From contig NC_062232.1 in NCBI RefSeq assembly GCF_902686445.1, forward strand, positions 72,247,440-72,311,439: DNA of 64,000 nt. Direction: 5' to 3'. The notes beneath the pieces are model-generated. The model was given only the letters and a program-made list of their open reading frames with translations. It was not told the DNA's origin and searched no databases. Below are positions 1 through 13,341 of this stretch, in pieces. Each line of letters opens with the position of its first letter. Positions within the stretch are counted from its first letter, which is position 1. The DNA comes from Sciurus carolinensis. Lineage: Eukaryota > Chordata > Mammalia > Rodentia > Sciuridae. The translations under genes were made by a program, and so were the position numbers.

Positions 1-708
1 TTTCTCCCACCTCAGTCATAGGCACATGCCACACGCGTACACACATACCACTCACTCACTCTAGATTTCTATTTAGTTAATTTATTTCTTTAATGCTACC
101 TGTGCTGTATTTTAAATCAATTTCTTTTGTACAAGGGAAAATACTCTATTGATAAACACTGTGGACAATTAAGATCATATTTGCTCTTCAAAATAAGAGC
201 ATATTTACTCTTCACATGATAAGAAATTTGATTAAACATAAAGTATCTTAAGGAGGATGATTTAATGTAAAGTTGATTTAATAAAACTTAACTTTTAGAG
301 TCTTTCACTTGCATTGTTTGTTTAAAGTCTTGCACTTATTTTTGTTTTCAAAATGTTGTTCCCTTTTTAAAATCAGGGTTCCAAAAATTATGTAAACATC
401 TGATTCCACAAAATTTGGTGAGGTGTTCATGGTAAAGTGTTCAGAGTAGTTCTAGAAATAGTTCTGAATAAAGCTACTTCTGAAAATATTCTGTATTCTC
501 TTTGAATATTTGTGGAAAAGAAACCAAACTTCTTCGGGAGGTAAGTACATTAATCACATGATCTTTATACTCATGGATACATACACATTTGTTTCCTGGC
601 ATCTCATTGGTATATTACAAAATGAGCAGAATGAGGTAATCATACCCAAACATTTTTAATAAATAAAATAAGAATTATATGCACACAATATTAACTCTCC
701 TCCCTGTC
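1..708. other. Anonymous AT-rich intergenic DNA
   Basis: I see no gene, SINE or recognisable LTR here. The sequence is AT-rich with no long open frame. It ends at the left copy of the target-site duplication of the next L1. Confidence 0.6.
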
Positions 709-2418
709 AAAACACTGATCATTGGAATTGCTTTGAATCTGTATAGCACCCTTGGTAGAATGACCATTTTGACAATATTAATTCTGCCTATCCAAGAACA
801 TGGGGATTCTTTCCATCTTCTAAGGTTTCTTTAATTTCTTTCTTTAGTATTCTGTAGTTCTCATTGTAGAGGTCTTTCACCTCTTTTGTCAGATTGATTC
901 ACAAGTATTTTATTTTATTTTTTGAGGCTATTGTGAATGGATGGTTTTCCTAATTTCTCTTCAGAGGATTTATCATTTATAAATAGAAATGCATTAGATT
1001 TATGCATATATTTTATATCCTGCTACTTGCTGAATTCATTTATTAGTTCTAGAAGTTTTCTAGTGCAGTTTTTTGAATCCTCTAAATATAGAATCATGTC
1101 ATTGACAAATAGTGACAGCTTGAGTTCTTCTTTTCCTATTGTATCCCTTTAATTTTTTTGGTCTGTCTAATTGCTCTGGCTAGTATTTCAAAGACAATGT
1201 TGAATAGAAGTGGTGAATGAGGGCATCCTTGTCTTGTTCTAGTTTTTAGAGGAAATGATTTAGTTTTGTTCATTTAGGATGATGTTGGCCATGGGCTTAG
1301 CATAGATGGCCTTTACAATGTTAAGGGATGTTCCCACTACCCCAATTTTTTCTCATGTTTTGAGCATGAAGGGATGTGGTATTTTATCAAACACTTTTTC
1401 TGCATCTATCAAAATAATCATGTGATTCTTGACTTTAAGTCTATTGTTATGGTGAATTACATTTATTGATTTCCAATGTTGAACCAACCTTGCATCCTTG
1501 GGATAAAACCCACTTGATTGTGGTGCACTATTTTTAATATATTTTTGTATGCAACTTGCTAAGATTTTGTTAAGGATTTTGCATCTATGTTCATCAGGGA
1601 ATTGGTCTAAAGTTTTCTTTCCTTGATGAGTCTTTGTCTGGTTTTGGTATCAGAGTGATATTAGCCTCATAGAATGAATTTGGAAGGGTTCCCTCCTTTT
1701 CTATTTCCTGGAATACTCTGAGGAGTTGTATTAGTTCTTATTTAAAGGTCTTGTAGATTTCGGTTGAGAATCCATCTGGTCCTGGGCTTTCCTTGGTTGG
1801 TAGCTTTTGATGGTTTTTTCTATTTCATGCTTGAAATCGATCTGTTTAAATTGTGTATGTCTTCCTGATTCAGTCTGGGAGGATCATATGTCTTTAAAAA
1901 TTTGTCAATATCTTTGTGATTTTCTATTTTGTTGGAGTATAGATTTTCAAAGTAGCTTCTGATTATGTTATGTATTTCAATGGTGTCTGTCGTGATGTTT
2001 CCTTTTTCATCATGAATTCTAGTATTTGAGTTTTCTCTTGCCTTCTCTTCATTAGTGTGACTAAGGGTTTATCAATTTTGTTTACTTTTTCAAAGAATCA
2101 CTTTTTGTATTGTCAATTTTTTGAATTGTTTCTCATTTCAATTTCATTGATTTCAGCTCTGATTTTAATTATTTTCTGTCTTCTACTATTTTTGGTGTTG
2201 ATGTTCTTCTTTTTCTAGGACTTTGAGATGTAATGTTAGGTCATTTAGTTGTTGCCTTTATTTTTTAATGTACGAGCACAATGCAATAAACTTTACTGTT
2301 AGTACTACTTTCAGAGTGTCCCAGAGATTTTGATATGTTGTGTTGTTCTCACTTACCTCTAATATTTTTTTAATTTCTTCCCTGATGTCTTCTGTTATCA
2401 TTGCATCATTTAATAGCA

Positions 2419-4072
2419 TTATGAACTTCATCTGGAAGAATAAGAGACTTCGAATAGCCAAAACATCCTGAGCAGGAAAAGTGAAGCAAGAGGTATCACA
2501 ATACCAGACCTTAAACTATACTACAGAGCAATAGTAACAAAAAATGGAATGGTATTGGCACCAAAATATGCAGACCAATGGTAGTCAGAATAGAAGACAC
2601 AGACTAAACCCACATAAATACAGTCACCTCATACTACACAAAGGAGGAAAAACATACAATGGAGAAAAGTAAGCCTGTTCAACAAATAGGTGCTGGCAAA
2701 ACTGGAAATCCATATGCAATAAAATGAAATAAACATCTCTCACCTGCACAAAACTCAATTCAAAATGGATCAAGGGACTTAGGAATTATGACCCAGAGAC
2801 CCTGCACCAAGTAGAAGACAAAGTAAGTCCGAATCTTCATCATGTTGGCTTAGGATCAAACTTCCTAAACAAGGGCTGAGGAGATAGCTCAGTTGGTAGA
2901 GTGCTTGCCTTGCAAGCACAAGGTCCTGGGTTTTGATCCCCAGCACCCGCCAAAAAAAAAAAAATTCCTAAACAAGGACTCCCAAAGTACAAGAAATCAA
3001 AGCAAGAATCAATAAATGGGATCGACTAAATTTAAAAACTTTTCTCAGCAAAGGATACAATCAATAATGTGAAAAGAGAGCTTACAGAGTGGGAGAAAAT
3101 CTTTGCCACTCATACTAAGATAGAGCGCTAATTTCCAGAATATATAAAGAAATCACAACACTCTACACCAAGAATACAATACCAATCGAAAAATGGGCTA
3201 AAGAATATGAGAGGACACTACACAGAGAAGATCTCAAGCAATCAACAGATCTATGAAAAAATGTTCAATATCCCTAGTAATAAGAGAAATGCAAATCAAA
3301 ACTACCCTAAGATTCCATCTTCATCCCAATTAGAATGGCAATTATCAAGAATACAAGCAACATAGGTGTTGGGAGGAGTGTGGGGAAAAAGGTACATTCA
3401 TACATTGCTGGTGGGGCTGCAAATTAGTGCGCCACTCTGGAAAGCAGTGTGGAGGATTCCTTAGAAAATTGGAATGGACCCCACCATTTGACCCAGTTAT
3501 CCCACTCACTTGGCCTATACCCAAAGGACTTAAATTAGCACACTACAGTGACTGCAGCAACCATCAATGTTTATAGCAGTTCAGTTTACAATAGCTAGAT
3601 TGTGGAACCAAACTGGATACCCTTCAATAGACTAAATTATAAAGAAACCAGTGGTCTATATACATAAAGGAATATTCTTTAGTCCATTGAGAATAATATT
3701 ATGGCATTTGCCGATAAGTGTATGGAACTGGGGAATATCATGATAAGTGAAATAAGCCAATCCACAAAAACCAAAGGCCAAATGTTTTCTCTGATAAATG
3801 AATTGATGATATATACTGGGTGTGTGTGGGTTGGGGGGTAAGAGCAGAATGGAGGAACTTTAGATTCGTAGAAGGAAATGAGAGGAGGAGGGGGCAGGGG
3901 TATGAAAGATGGGGAATGAGACAGATATCATTACCCTATGTCCATGGTATGATTATACAAATGGTATGCATCTAATCATGCCAACCATAGAAACAAGATG
4001 ATGTACCCCATTTGTGTACAATGAATCAAAATCCGTCTGTAAAAGTTTAAAAAATTAAAAAATAAATAAAGA
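2419..4072 (+). pseudogene. L1 ORF2 3' portion and 3' UTR, sense arm of the inverted L1
   Basis: The sense arm begins with the ORF2 segment equivalent to residues just after the RT thumb (ATGAACTTCATCTGGAAG) and runs through the C-terminal cysteine/histidine-rich region to the 3' UTR. Frameshifts and stops are frequent. The G-rich run near 3880-3900 matches the usual polypurine part of L1 3' UTRs. Unlike L1-A and L1-B, its 3' UTR has no TTAGGG-like cluster. Confidence 0.85.
2875..2964 (+). mobile_element. ID SINE (tRNA-derived) inside the L1
   Basis: This is a monomeric ID element: a tRNA-like head with A-box (TAGCTCAGTTGGTAGAG) and B-box region (GGTTTTGATCCCCAGCACC), followed by an A tail. 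A perfect 13 bp target-site duplication, TTCCTAAACAAGG, lies at 2862-2874 and 2965-2977. It is an RNA polymerase III-type retroposon, not a tRNA gene. Confidence 0.95.
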
Positions 4073-4086
4073 AAAAAACTGATCAT

Positions 4087-5262
4087 ATTGTAACTCATCT
4101 CAACTTTTAAAAGTAATTTCACATAAATACAAATTAGTCTGTTTTTGGTGCCACACAATTCTCAATTATTTCCTCTTAAAATAAAGGATACACTACACTA
4201 GAACGTAGTATAGCTATTGAGCCCAAGAAGAAATAACTTAGTTTGAATAGAGTAATTATGTATCTGAGCTACTTCAATCTTAATATTAAAAGAGTGTGAG
4301 ATCACCTTTGCATAATATACTCGACATTCTCTTAATACAGAAGACTTAGTCATGCATTGCATGAGAAAGAAAAATAAGTGAGTGCTTAAGAAATTTAAAT
4401 AATAATCACTCTATAAAACAATAAGGTTGCCTAACTGTGTACTCTGCAAAGTTTATTAAAGGCTGTTTAAACTCTAAAATATTCAGGTACACAGGATTAT
4501 TAGAGCACATAACCCCAATCTAACATTATTGCAATAATTTATTTATGAGTGAACATGATCTTGAAGAATATACTTTCTATTATAAGAGGTAATACATACA
4601 TGTATTATCAGCATTTGTGTGACTTACACTGTCCATTATTCTCAAGAATATTAAGCTGATATTCCAAAATATAATTTAGCAAATCATTTTATAGATTTTA
4701 CATTTTCTCTAATGAATAAGGTATGGGAAACTAATATGAAAGGCACAAAGGACATATTAAAGCTAAAATGAAGTTAAATTTGCCCTAAATCACAAAAAAA
4801 TCAATATAATATAAACACAAATATCACAAGGACACACAGATCAAGATATGTTCAAACTATCTTTGTAAGCCCCTGTTTTTATCTATATTCTATGCCCTTT
4901 ATAGTCTGTCTTGCTTATAATTTTATATTGCAAAAAATGAACAAAGTTAAGTTCATTCTCAAATTTGATATCTGCTTTCCTCTTACCTAAGTTACATAAC
5001 AATCTTGTGCTGTCTCAAGTGTTCCTAATTTACTCTAAGGATGATTTTATTGGTGCATTATATCAGAGAAAGACAGGCATGTACTATCTTCTATTCTGAC
5101 ATAATTAGACCCTTACATAATCTTTCTAAATCAAGAAACTTGCTGATATATAGGTTACCAGCATATCATTTAATATAATTCATGGGTATGGGCCTGGTCT
5201 TTACATAATGTTAATGTTTTAGTTTTAAAGATTCTTTTGATGGTAGGACACAGCACATTGAC
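4087..5262. other. Anonymous AT-rich DNA
   Basis: No repeat that I recognise and no credible coding frame. Open frames here are short and have no family resemblance. Confidence 0.5.
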
Positions 5263-5709
5263 TGTTTTAGTTAGGTCTTTCACTACTGTGACCAAGAAAC
5301 CTGGCAAGAACATTTTATAGTAGGGGCCCACAATTTTATGTGGGGCCCACAGTTTCAGAGGTCTCAATCCACAGACAGTCGATTCCACTGCTCTGGGCCA
5401 AAGTTGAGGAAAAACAGCAAGGCAGAAGACTGTGGCAGAGGAAAGCAGTTCACAACATTGCACCAGAAAGCAGAGAGAAAGACACCACTCAACAAGGACA
5501 ACATATATAACAAAAAGTCACACCCTCAGGGACCCACCTCCTTCAGCCACATACTACCTACCTACAGTTACTATGGAGCTCATCTCTGTCAGAGGATTAA
5601 TGTACTGATTAGGTTAAAACTTTCTTAACCCAATCATTTCACCTCTAAACTTTCCTGCATTGTCTCACACATGAGTTTTTGGGGGACATCTCATATCTAA
5701 ACCATAACA
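5263..5709 (-). mobile_element. Solo LTR, ERVL-MaLR type
   Basis: Read on the minus strand it begins TGTTATGGTTTAGATATGAG and ends CCTAACTAAAACA, giving TG...CA ends over 447 bp. The opening words and the close (tail-proximal CACAGTAGTGAAAGACC) are the pattern of MaLR LTRs of the MST/MLT group. No internal region is attached. I could not find a convincing 5 bp target duplication. It may carry ancestral promoter and polyadenylation signals, but nothing shows current activity. Confidence 0.65.
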
Positions 5710-7924
5710 CTGATACTTCTGTAGACAAGAGACAAAGCTATGTTGGTAATACTATTTAGAATTCCAAAGGAAAGAAGTCAGCTGGAGTTGTACCCTGGAA
5801 AGTTCAACAGCAGCTAGAGTTGTAGACAGTAGTTTGTGTATGAAAATCCAGGTGTGAGTTAGCTTGGTTTCCATAAAAGACTTGTGGATTGGTTAATTGA
5901 ATAATTATGCAGTTTTAGTTGCCTAAGGGCTGTCCCTAGTTGTTCAAGTACCTGGTAGTAGAGTCTAGGATTGCTGATGTGTATGCTTTGTAGATGTGTG
6001 CTGTTGCACACATCCCTGCAGTTAGGTTTCAATGTTTTCAAATTCTTTACAATTCTTTGACAAAAAGGACAAATTTTCATAGAGAAGTAGTTCCTGAATT
6101 TTCTTTCTGTCAGTGTCTTGTTCGTGTTCCTGGTTTTGTTGGATTTTGTCCTAGGAGATGCATTTTTAATAATGCATTTGTAAAAATGATTAGAGTCATA
6201 GAATAATTATGTTTTCTTCAAAAACTGTTTTGAATATGCATCTCCCACTCTTTTGGCAGCTACCCATCAGGAATACCTTAATGCAAGTTCTGGGCTGGAG
6301 ATTGCCTGAACCATTTTGATGATGTGAAAATGTACTACAAAATTTTGTGAGGGATTATTTATTTATAACTTGCCCTTACCATGGATCCATAGGTCTTTCT
6401 TATAACTGCTTTAAGTGTAAGTGTTTTAGAGTCCCATACTTTGGTGAACACTGGGTTTTGATTGATACTCAATAGACATTTAGAAGCCATAAAAAGCATA
6501 ATTCAATTTCTCAACTGTTTCTTCAAGTATTATAAATGTCCTCAGGGACATTTGAGTACTACATTTAATACCTTGGGGCCTACCTTCTCCTGGATTTTGG
6601 CAATAATTCTTACTACTAATACTATGATACCTCTGAGGATTTTTATAGTTAAATTTCAGTAAACATTTTTGCTGAACTCATAGAAGGACCCTGCCAACTG
6701 AATAATGATTCTCCCAGTTATAAGCAGCAGACTTTTCTTATTCCATTTTATTCAATCATTACATTTCACAAATAATATTTTCTCTTTCAGACTTTGTATT
6801 TTATTATTTTCTGTACCTTGAGCATATTTTCTAACTTTCTATGAATACTTCACAAGTAAATGTCAGTATTTATTATTTGTGTCAGATAATTTCAATATGT
6901 AATGCCTCATTTATTCTTCTCTTCTCCACTTAATTTTTACGGTTCTTTGCATTGTACCCTGGTATCTATGTGCAATTTAATCATTTATTTGAAATCTATT
7001 TATTGTCCTTTGTAATTTTCTGACTGATTGGTGTTCGGTGTGTGCCTGTGACCTATATTTAAAAGTTTTTATGTTCAATGAGGGCTTTATTTCTGTCAGA
7101 TTCCTGAATGTATGACTAGATAATATTTTTTTAAAGTTAACTTTAGACTTCATATTAGGTAGACTGAAAAAAGTTTTACCAAAATAGTATATTCAGTATG
7201 GTGTTATTTACATGAGCTTTATTCAAAAATATAAATTATCCATTGTGGGTTGATTTTAATCCAATCTGGTGCTTCTGTAAAAGTATAGGACAAAATTGAT
7301 TGAGTTGGGGAATGAAGAAATTTTCTGGGGTGATTTAATGTCTGCATTACACAGATGTATTCATTTCTTAAAACCCACTAAATGCCAATAAAATTTGCAA
7401 AATTCACAAAAATCATAAATATTAATAGCTACTGAAAGATATACAATCTGAAGTATTTGAAGAAATATATTAGCCAGATAAAGTGATACCTGATCCATTA
7501 GTGGTAGAGTTGTATGTGAAGGTTTGGTTGAATATGTCTTCTTGATTTTGTGTGAAATTTGCCTTGTGAATATTTTAGTGAAAAGTTATTTCAGGGATAT
7601 AATACACTATAATAGTAAAAATTAAAATCAAGTCCAATTGATTTTCACATACCAATCAGTTTACTTTTTGGGCAATGCAATCTGATCATATATTATATTA
7701 CTTAAAAATAGTTATAGACTTTTCAACAGTCTTAGTACTCATGAAGTTATTCATTATCCTGCACACTAGACCCTATCGCATATTTGGTCAACATTGTATT
7801 TGTACTCTAATTTCCAGCCATATCAAGCTTATTTTTGATTTCCCAAATATTAAAGTAGCTAAACTATCATAACTCTAAATATTCATAAGTATTGTTCACC
7901 TTACCTGAAAGTATTATTATTTAT
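5710..7924. other. Anonymous AT-rich DNA
   Basis: No gene and no repeat that I can name with confidence. Parts around 6300-7150 read like a very old LINE UTR, but divergence is too great to call. Confidence 0.4.
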
Positions 7925-8140
7925 TAATTATCTAATGTTTATTCTTCATCGACTGTGTGTCAGGTAGTGTTGAGGTGCTAGAGACACAGATGTTAAAGAA
8001 TCTTTGTTCTTTCAAAGCTTGTGGTGTGGTAGTGGGGACGTGAATAAATAAGTGCATATGTAATCACTATACAAAAATTCAGTAATAAAATATGTTAAGT
8101 AAACAATTAAGAACTGACAGGTCATTGGCTAGTTCTGATT
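7925..8140 (+). repeat. Possible ancient LINE 3' fragment (L2-like)
   Basis: The order of words resembles the widely shared mammalian L2-type end: a stretch like 'cgactgtgtgtcaggtagtgttgaggtgctagag' broken over 7950-7985, then a 'tggggacgtgaataaataag' type segment near 8031. Divergence is high, and MIR-like or chance similarity is possible. Confidence 0.35.
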
Positions 8141-8526
8141 AGGAGGTTATCTGACTTTTAAAAAGACCCCTTCCTTCCTTTTCCTTTTTGAATGACTAAA
8201 TATCAAAGTTTCAAAAATACAATTTAGGACATTATTTTTTCTTGGAGCCTTTTTTCCAGAGTCCTCATCAAAACTATATCATGTGTTCCCATTTTATGTC
8301 ACCAGAGAATCCAATGTCTCCAAACATAACAATGTTATACATTATGATAAGTCTGTGTTTAATCGATCTCATCAACTGCTAGTTAGAGAAAAAATTCTCT
8401 TCGAGATTTACAGAATTTGCATAAAACCTAGTAATGTATTTGTGGAGAATTGAATCTTTCATTCTATGAAAATAGTACATCACTCCATTTATTATGTTTT
8501 TGATTTCTATCATCATACACACACAT

Positions 8527-8726
8527 ACACACCAGGGATTGAACCCAAGGGCACTTAACCACTGAACCACATCCCCCGCACTTGTTATTTTTTTATTTTG
8601 AGACAGGGTCTTGCTAAGTTGCATAGGGCTTCATTGAATTGTAGAGGCTGACTTTGAACTGGAAATCCTACTACTTTAGCCCCTAAGCCACTGGGATTAT
8701 AGGCATATGCCACCATGCCTGGCACT
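8527..8726 (-). mobile_element. B1-dID SINE
   Basis: Antisense dimeric SINE. From left to right it shows the ID half in reverse (CAGGGATTGAACCCAAGGG, ACTGAACCACATCCC), a T-rich linker, then the 7SL-derived B1 half in reverse (TTTTGAGACAGGGTCTTGC ... CACTGGGATTATAGGCATA). It is fairly diverged. Confidence 0.85.
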
Positions 8727-8829
8727 GTTTGATAAGTTTCAATACACAGATATTTGTTAAATGTGTACAGGACTTTTCATTATATTTGAGACAATTACAG
8801 GTTTTCTGTTAATTTTGGTTTGCACGTGT

Positions 8830-9340
8830 TAGTGTTAGTATTTAGATATGTGAATTTTTATTTGGTTTTGCCTCCCCAATTTTCTTGAATCATTTAATAG
8901 CTTTAGGAGTCTTGTGAATATTATTCAGAATTTTCTATGTAGACAATCATGTCATCTATGGATACACTTTAACCTTTTATTCATTTCAGCAATGTTTTTC
9001 AAATAAAAATTTTTGTTTTATTGATTACCTCTATTGTTTTTCTAGATTTAATTCCATTAGTTTCTTTCCTTAAATTTATTAGCGACTTCCTTCAGCTTGT
9101 TTTTGTTAATTTTTTTGTTAAAATTTGGTCATGAGTTAGGGTTTCAGATCTGTTTTGACACTTTTGATCTTGCTAATATGGTCATTTGCCTCTCATTTAA
9201 TTATGTTGCATTTTCACTAGCCATCTTCTTGACTGCTGCATAAAGGCTTACAATTTGGATGTTTTCTTTGCATTAAATGGAGTTTCTATATTATACTTAC
9301 TGCCAAATGGCAGTTTCTTTTATATGTTCTATATCTTCCC
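8830..9340 (-). mobile_element. Old L1 ORF2 fragment
   Basis: Antisense L1 ORF2 words are visible, for example the segment around 8890-8970 that corresponds to the region next to the RT active site (...AATCATGTCATCTATGGAT). No open frame is kept. Confidence 0.6.
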
Positions 9341-9365
9341 TGATTTTCATTACTTTGTTATTATT

Positions 9366-9452
9366 TATTTATTTTGTGGTGCTGGGATTGAACCCAGGGC
9401 CTTGTGCATGTGAGGCAAGCACTCTACCAACTGAGCTATATCCCCAGCCCTG
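9366..9452 (-). mobile_element. ID SINE
   Basis: Antisense monomeric ID element: GTGGTGCTGGGATTGAACCC, then GGCAAGCACTCTACCAACTG and AGCTATATCCCCAGCCC. The T-rich left end is the reverse of its tail. Confidence 0.9.
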
Positions 9453-9479
9453 TTATAATTTTTAATTGCATAAAATTAA

Positions 9480-12400
9480 ATTAAAATTTGCATTGTAACA
9501 AATCCATATGTGCTTATAGCACACTTTGTTCATGTCCACCCTATTATACTTCTTTTAACCCCTTTCCCCATCCCTCAGTCCTTTCCCCATTCCTAAATAC
9601 TCCCATTTCTGTATTCATGCCATTTTCTTTTTTTCTAGATCTGACATATGAGATAAAACATCTGATATTTGTCTTTCTAAGTCTGGCTTGTTTTTCTCAA
9701 TATGATGTTCTCCTGTTCCATCCATTTTCTGGCAAAAGACAAAATTTCATTTCTTTATTACAATAATATTTTATTGTGTGTATGTATACCAAATTTTTTA
9801 TGTACTCAACAAGTTTGATTTGGTACCTTGGTTATTGTGAGTAATACCATGATGAACATTGATGTAATGTGTTTTTATAGTATACTGACTTAGATTTTTC
9901 AATATATACCCAGGAGGATCATAACTGAGTAATATGGTAGTTCTATTTTTAGGCTTTTGAGGAAATTTTGTACTGTTTTGCATTGTGGGTGTAGAATTTA
10001 CCTTTCCACCAACAGTGTATATATGTTCATTTTACACTCACACCCTCAATAGCATTTACTATTTTTTCCATTATTGATGCTTTCCATTCTTAATGGGGTA
10101 AGATGATATCTCAGTGTAGTTTGAATTTAAATTTTCCTGATGGCTAAAAACATTGACCATTTTTTCGTACATTCATTGGCCGTTTGAATTTCTTCTTTTG
10201 AAAAGAGTCTATTCAACTCATTTTCTCGTTATGATTGAATTATTTTTTCTCAGTGTTTTTTAAAAATTCATTATGTATTGTAGATATTAATCCTCTGTCA
10301 GATGAATGGTTGGTAACATTTTCTCCCATTCTATAGACTGTCTTTTAATTCCACTAATAGTTTCTTTTGACGTCCATAGCTTTTTAATTTGATATAAACA
10401 CATTTATCAATTTGTGTTATTATATCCTGAACTATTAGAGTTCTGCTTAGGAAATCATTGCCTCTGCCCAAATCTTGAAAGTTTCCCTGTTTTCTCTAGT
10501 AGTCCCAAAGTTTCTAATCTTACTATAAGGTCCTTTGATCTACTTTGTGTGATTTTTGAACAGGATAACAGACTGCAATCTAGTTTCAATCTTCTATGGT
10601 GGCAGTCCAGTTTTCTAGCATCATTTGTGATAGAGGCTGCTATTTTTCCATGTGTTTTTGACTTATTAAGAATCAAATGGTTATTAAATCATCAGTTTTT
10701 TCCTGCATCTCCTGCTCTTTTCCATTGTTCAATGTACCTCCTTTGTTGCTAATTACCATGGTTTTCTTATTTCCAATGTTTCTATAGTATCTTTTGAAAT
10801 TAGGTATTGTGATGTCTCCACATTTTCTTTTGCTCAGGGTTGCTTTAGGACTTTGAGGTCTTCTATGGCTCCAGATTAGTATTGGCATTGTTTATTTCTA
10901 GATCTGTATAGAATACATTGTATTTTGCTGGGGGACTTCATTGAATCTGTAGATTGTTTTTGCTAGTATGTCCATTTTAACAATATTAATTTTCCAAATG
11001 TATGAGCATAGAATGTTTTTCCTTCTTCTGCGTGTGGCTTTAACTTCTAAGTTTTTTGTTTTGTTTTTGTTTTGTTTCATTTTTGACTATTGTGAATGGA
11101 ATTTTTATCAATTTCTTTCTCAGCAAATTCATTGTCAGTGTGTAAGAAAGCTACTAATTTTTGTATGTTGATTTTGTATCATACTACTTTGCTGAATTTA
11201 TCAATCTAAAGACACTTTTGGTTGACTAGCATTTTGTAGGTATAGAATCATGTCATCTTCAAAATAATTTAAATTATTTCTTTCCTATTTTACACTTTTG
11301 TAAAATTTCTTTTCCTTGCATTATTGCTCTGGCTAATGCATCTAGTACTGCATGGAAATGTGAGTGGAGACTGTATATACCCATGTCTTGTTCCTGAATT
11401 TTGAGGAAATGCTTTCAGGTTTTCCCCTTTCAGTACAGTTTTGGCAATGGGTTTGCCAAATACGGAGTCTTGTATTTTGAGATATGATCCTTCTACACAT
11501 AGTTTATTCGTGGACTTTTATCATGAAGGAATGTTGAATTTATTGAAGTTTTTTCTGCATTTATTGAAAAACTCATATAATTTTTTCCTCAATTATATTT
11601 TTGTGTATTACATTTCTTGATTTGCTTATGTTGAACCAATCTTTCATTCCTTTCTGTGGTTCTTTTAGTCTCTATTTTATCTATTTCAATCTTATCTTTA
11701 TTTCTTTCCTTAATTGATCTGGATTTTATTTGTAGTTGAGTTTTAAGGCCCCTGAGATACATCAGTAGATTGTTTCTTTGAGATCTTTCAGTTTTTCTGA
11801 CAAAAGCACTTTTAGCTATAAACTTTCCCCTTATAACAGGTTTTGTTGCTTCCCGTATGTTCTGGTCAGTTGTGTTTCCATTTTCAGTTAATTTTATAAA
11901 TTTTTAAATTTGCTCCTGATTTCTTCAATGACCCAAAGCTCATTCTAATGTACACAGTTCAATTTCTCTGATGTGTACGATTTCTGTAGTTTCTTTTGAT
12001 GTGATTTCTAGTTCATTCTGTAATGGTCTGATATGATGTAAGAAGAAATTATTTGAATTTCTTGTATTTGTTAAGATTTGCTGTAGTAGCTTAAAATGTG
12101 ATCAGTTTTGGAGAAGAAAGCTTCATGTGCTGATGAAATTAATGTGTATTTTCCAGTTCTTTGTTGAAATATTCTGTAAGACGTCTGTTAAGTCTATGTG
12201 ATTTATAGTATAATTTAAGTTTCTTATTCTCTTTTTTTAGATTTTTTTGTCCAGATTATTTATATATTGGAAAGATTTGCATATTGAAAGTCATGTACTA
12301 TTGTAGTGAGTCCAACATTCTCCTTATATCCTACAGTGTTGTTTTAAAAACTGAATGCTTTGCATACATATGTATGTGTGTATTGCATATATATTTATGC

Positions 12401-13340
12401 ATTAATACATGTATAAGTTATATACACACACACACACACAATTGTTATGTCTTCTTTTCCCTTTATGAATACATCATGACCTTCTTTGGTCTCCTCTGAA
12501 GACTTGGCCTTAATCTATTTACTTAGATATGATATCTTGCCTTCAGATTCCATTTCATTGGAATATAATCTCTACCATTTCCTTTTAGTCTGTGATGCAT
12601 TACCATCGAGGTGAGTTTCTTGCAGATAGCAAACAGTCAGGTCCTATTTTTTAATTTCATCAACTAATATTGAATTTTAGAATTCAAACTGTTTACATTC
12701 AGAGTAAATATTGAAAGAAATGTATAATTTCTATTACATTGTTGGTTGTATTTTGGTTGTTTTGATGATCTATATTAATTTCTCCTTTATTCATCTAAAA
12801 ATTTTGATAGTTTACTGAAAATAATAATTTGATTCCTTCCATTTTTTTTTTTTTTTTTTTTTTGCTTAAGTACCCATCTAGTGAGATTTATCATTTCATG
12901 TACTCTTGTGGTAGTGATTATCTTGCTTAGTCACTTAGGTGTATGATTCCTTTGAAATTATTCTGCAATTTCTAGTTTATGGGTAATGCATTCTTTTAGT
13001 TTATGTTTATCTTACAAGGTCTGCATTTCATCTTCAATTCTGAAGGTAAATTTTGCTGCATATAGTAATTTACTTTAAGAGCTTGAAATACATCATTCCA
13101 TGCACTTCTGGCTTTCAGTGATCTGCTGAGAAATCTATATTTGATGGATTTGCCTTTATATGTGATATGGCAGTTCTGTCTTGCAGTATTTAACATCCAT
13201 TCTTTTTTTGAACGTTTTAGCGGTTTTTAATACCTGAGAATAAGTTCTTTTCTGACCACATCTATTTAGGTTCTATATGCATTCGATACCTGGATGTTCT
13301 TATCATTCCCAAGATTTGGAATATTATTTATTTGTAATTC
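9480..13340 (-). mobile_element. Old L1, 3' UTR through ORF2 to ORF1 C terminus
   Basis: A continuous but decayed antisense L1. The left end is the 3' UTR and ORF2 C terminus (10000-10340 matches the stretch before the cysteine-rich end). RT-equivalent sequence lies around 11000-11600 and the endonuclease region around 11900-12700. At the right end the minus strand encodes ORF1 C-terminal words (12996-13196 contains KARSAWNDVFQALK, the conserved CTD motif), followed by RRM-proximal sequence up to 13340. The span is several hundred bases shorter than an intact ORF2 plus UTR would need, so internal deletions are present. An L1 3' tail inserted at its right end. Confidence 0.85.
12424..12440 (+). 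repeat. Short (CA)n microsatellite
   Basis: About eight CA units inside the old antisense L1. A homopolymer T run (12843-12863) lies nearby. Confidence 0.85.
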
Positions 13341-13341
13341 A

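Larger units (their letters stand above)
709..4086 (+). mobile_element. L1 insertion with inverted 5' half (twin-priming structure)
   Basis: This is a non-autonomous 5'-truncated L1. Bases from about 723 to 2418 are ORF2 in antisense (endonuclease/RT linker through RT); bases 2419 to about 4072 are the ORF2 3' end and 3' UTR in sense, closing with an A-rich tail. Compared with L1-A, the antisense block covers about 26783-28504 and the sense block starts at about 28546, so only about 40 bp of the element are missing at the junction. AAAACACTGATCAT (709-722) and AAAAAACTGATCAT (4073-4086) form the target-site duplication with one mismatch. The structure fits twin priming during target-primed reverse transcription. 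No ORF is intact. An ID SINE later inserted into it. Confidence 0.9.

Noticed and set aside
5170..5628. Overlapping frames on both strands near 5.2-5.6 kb
   Set aside because: They lie in a MaLR-type LTR and show no protein family resemblance.
12996..13196. Small novel protein on the minus strand
   Set aside because: It contains the conserved ORF1 C-terminal motif and belongs to the old antisense L1.
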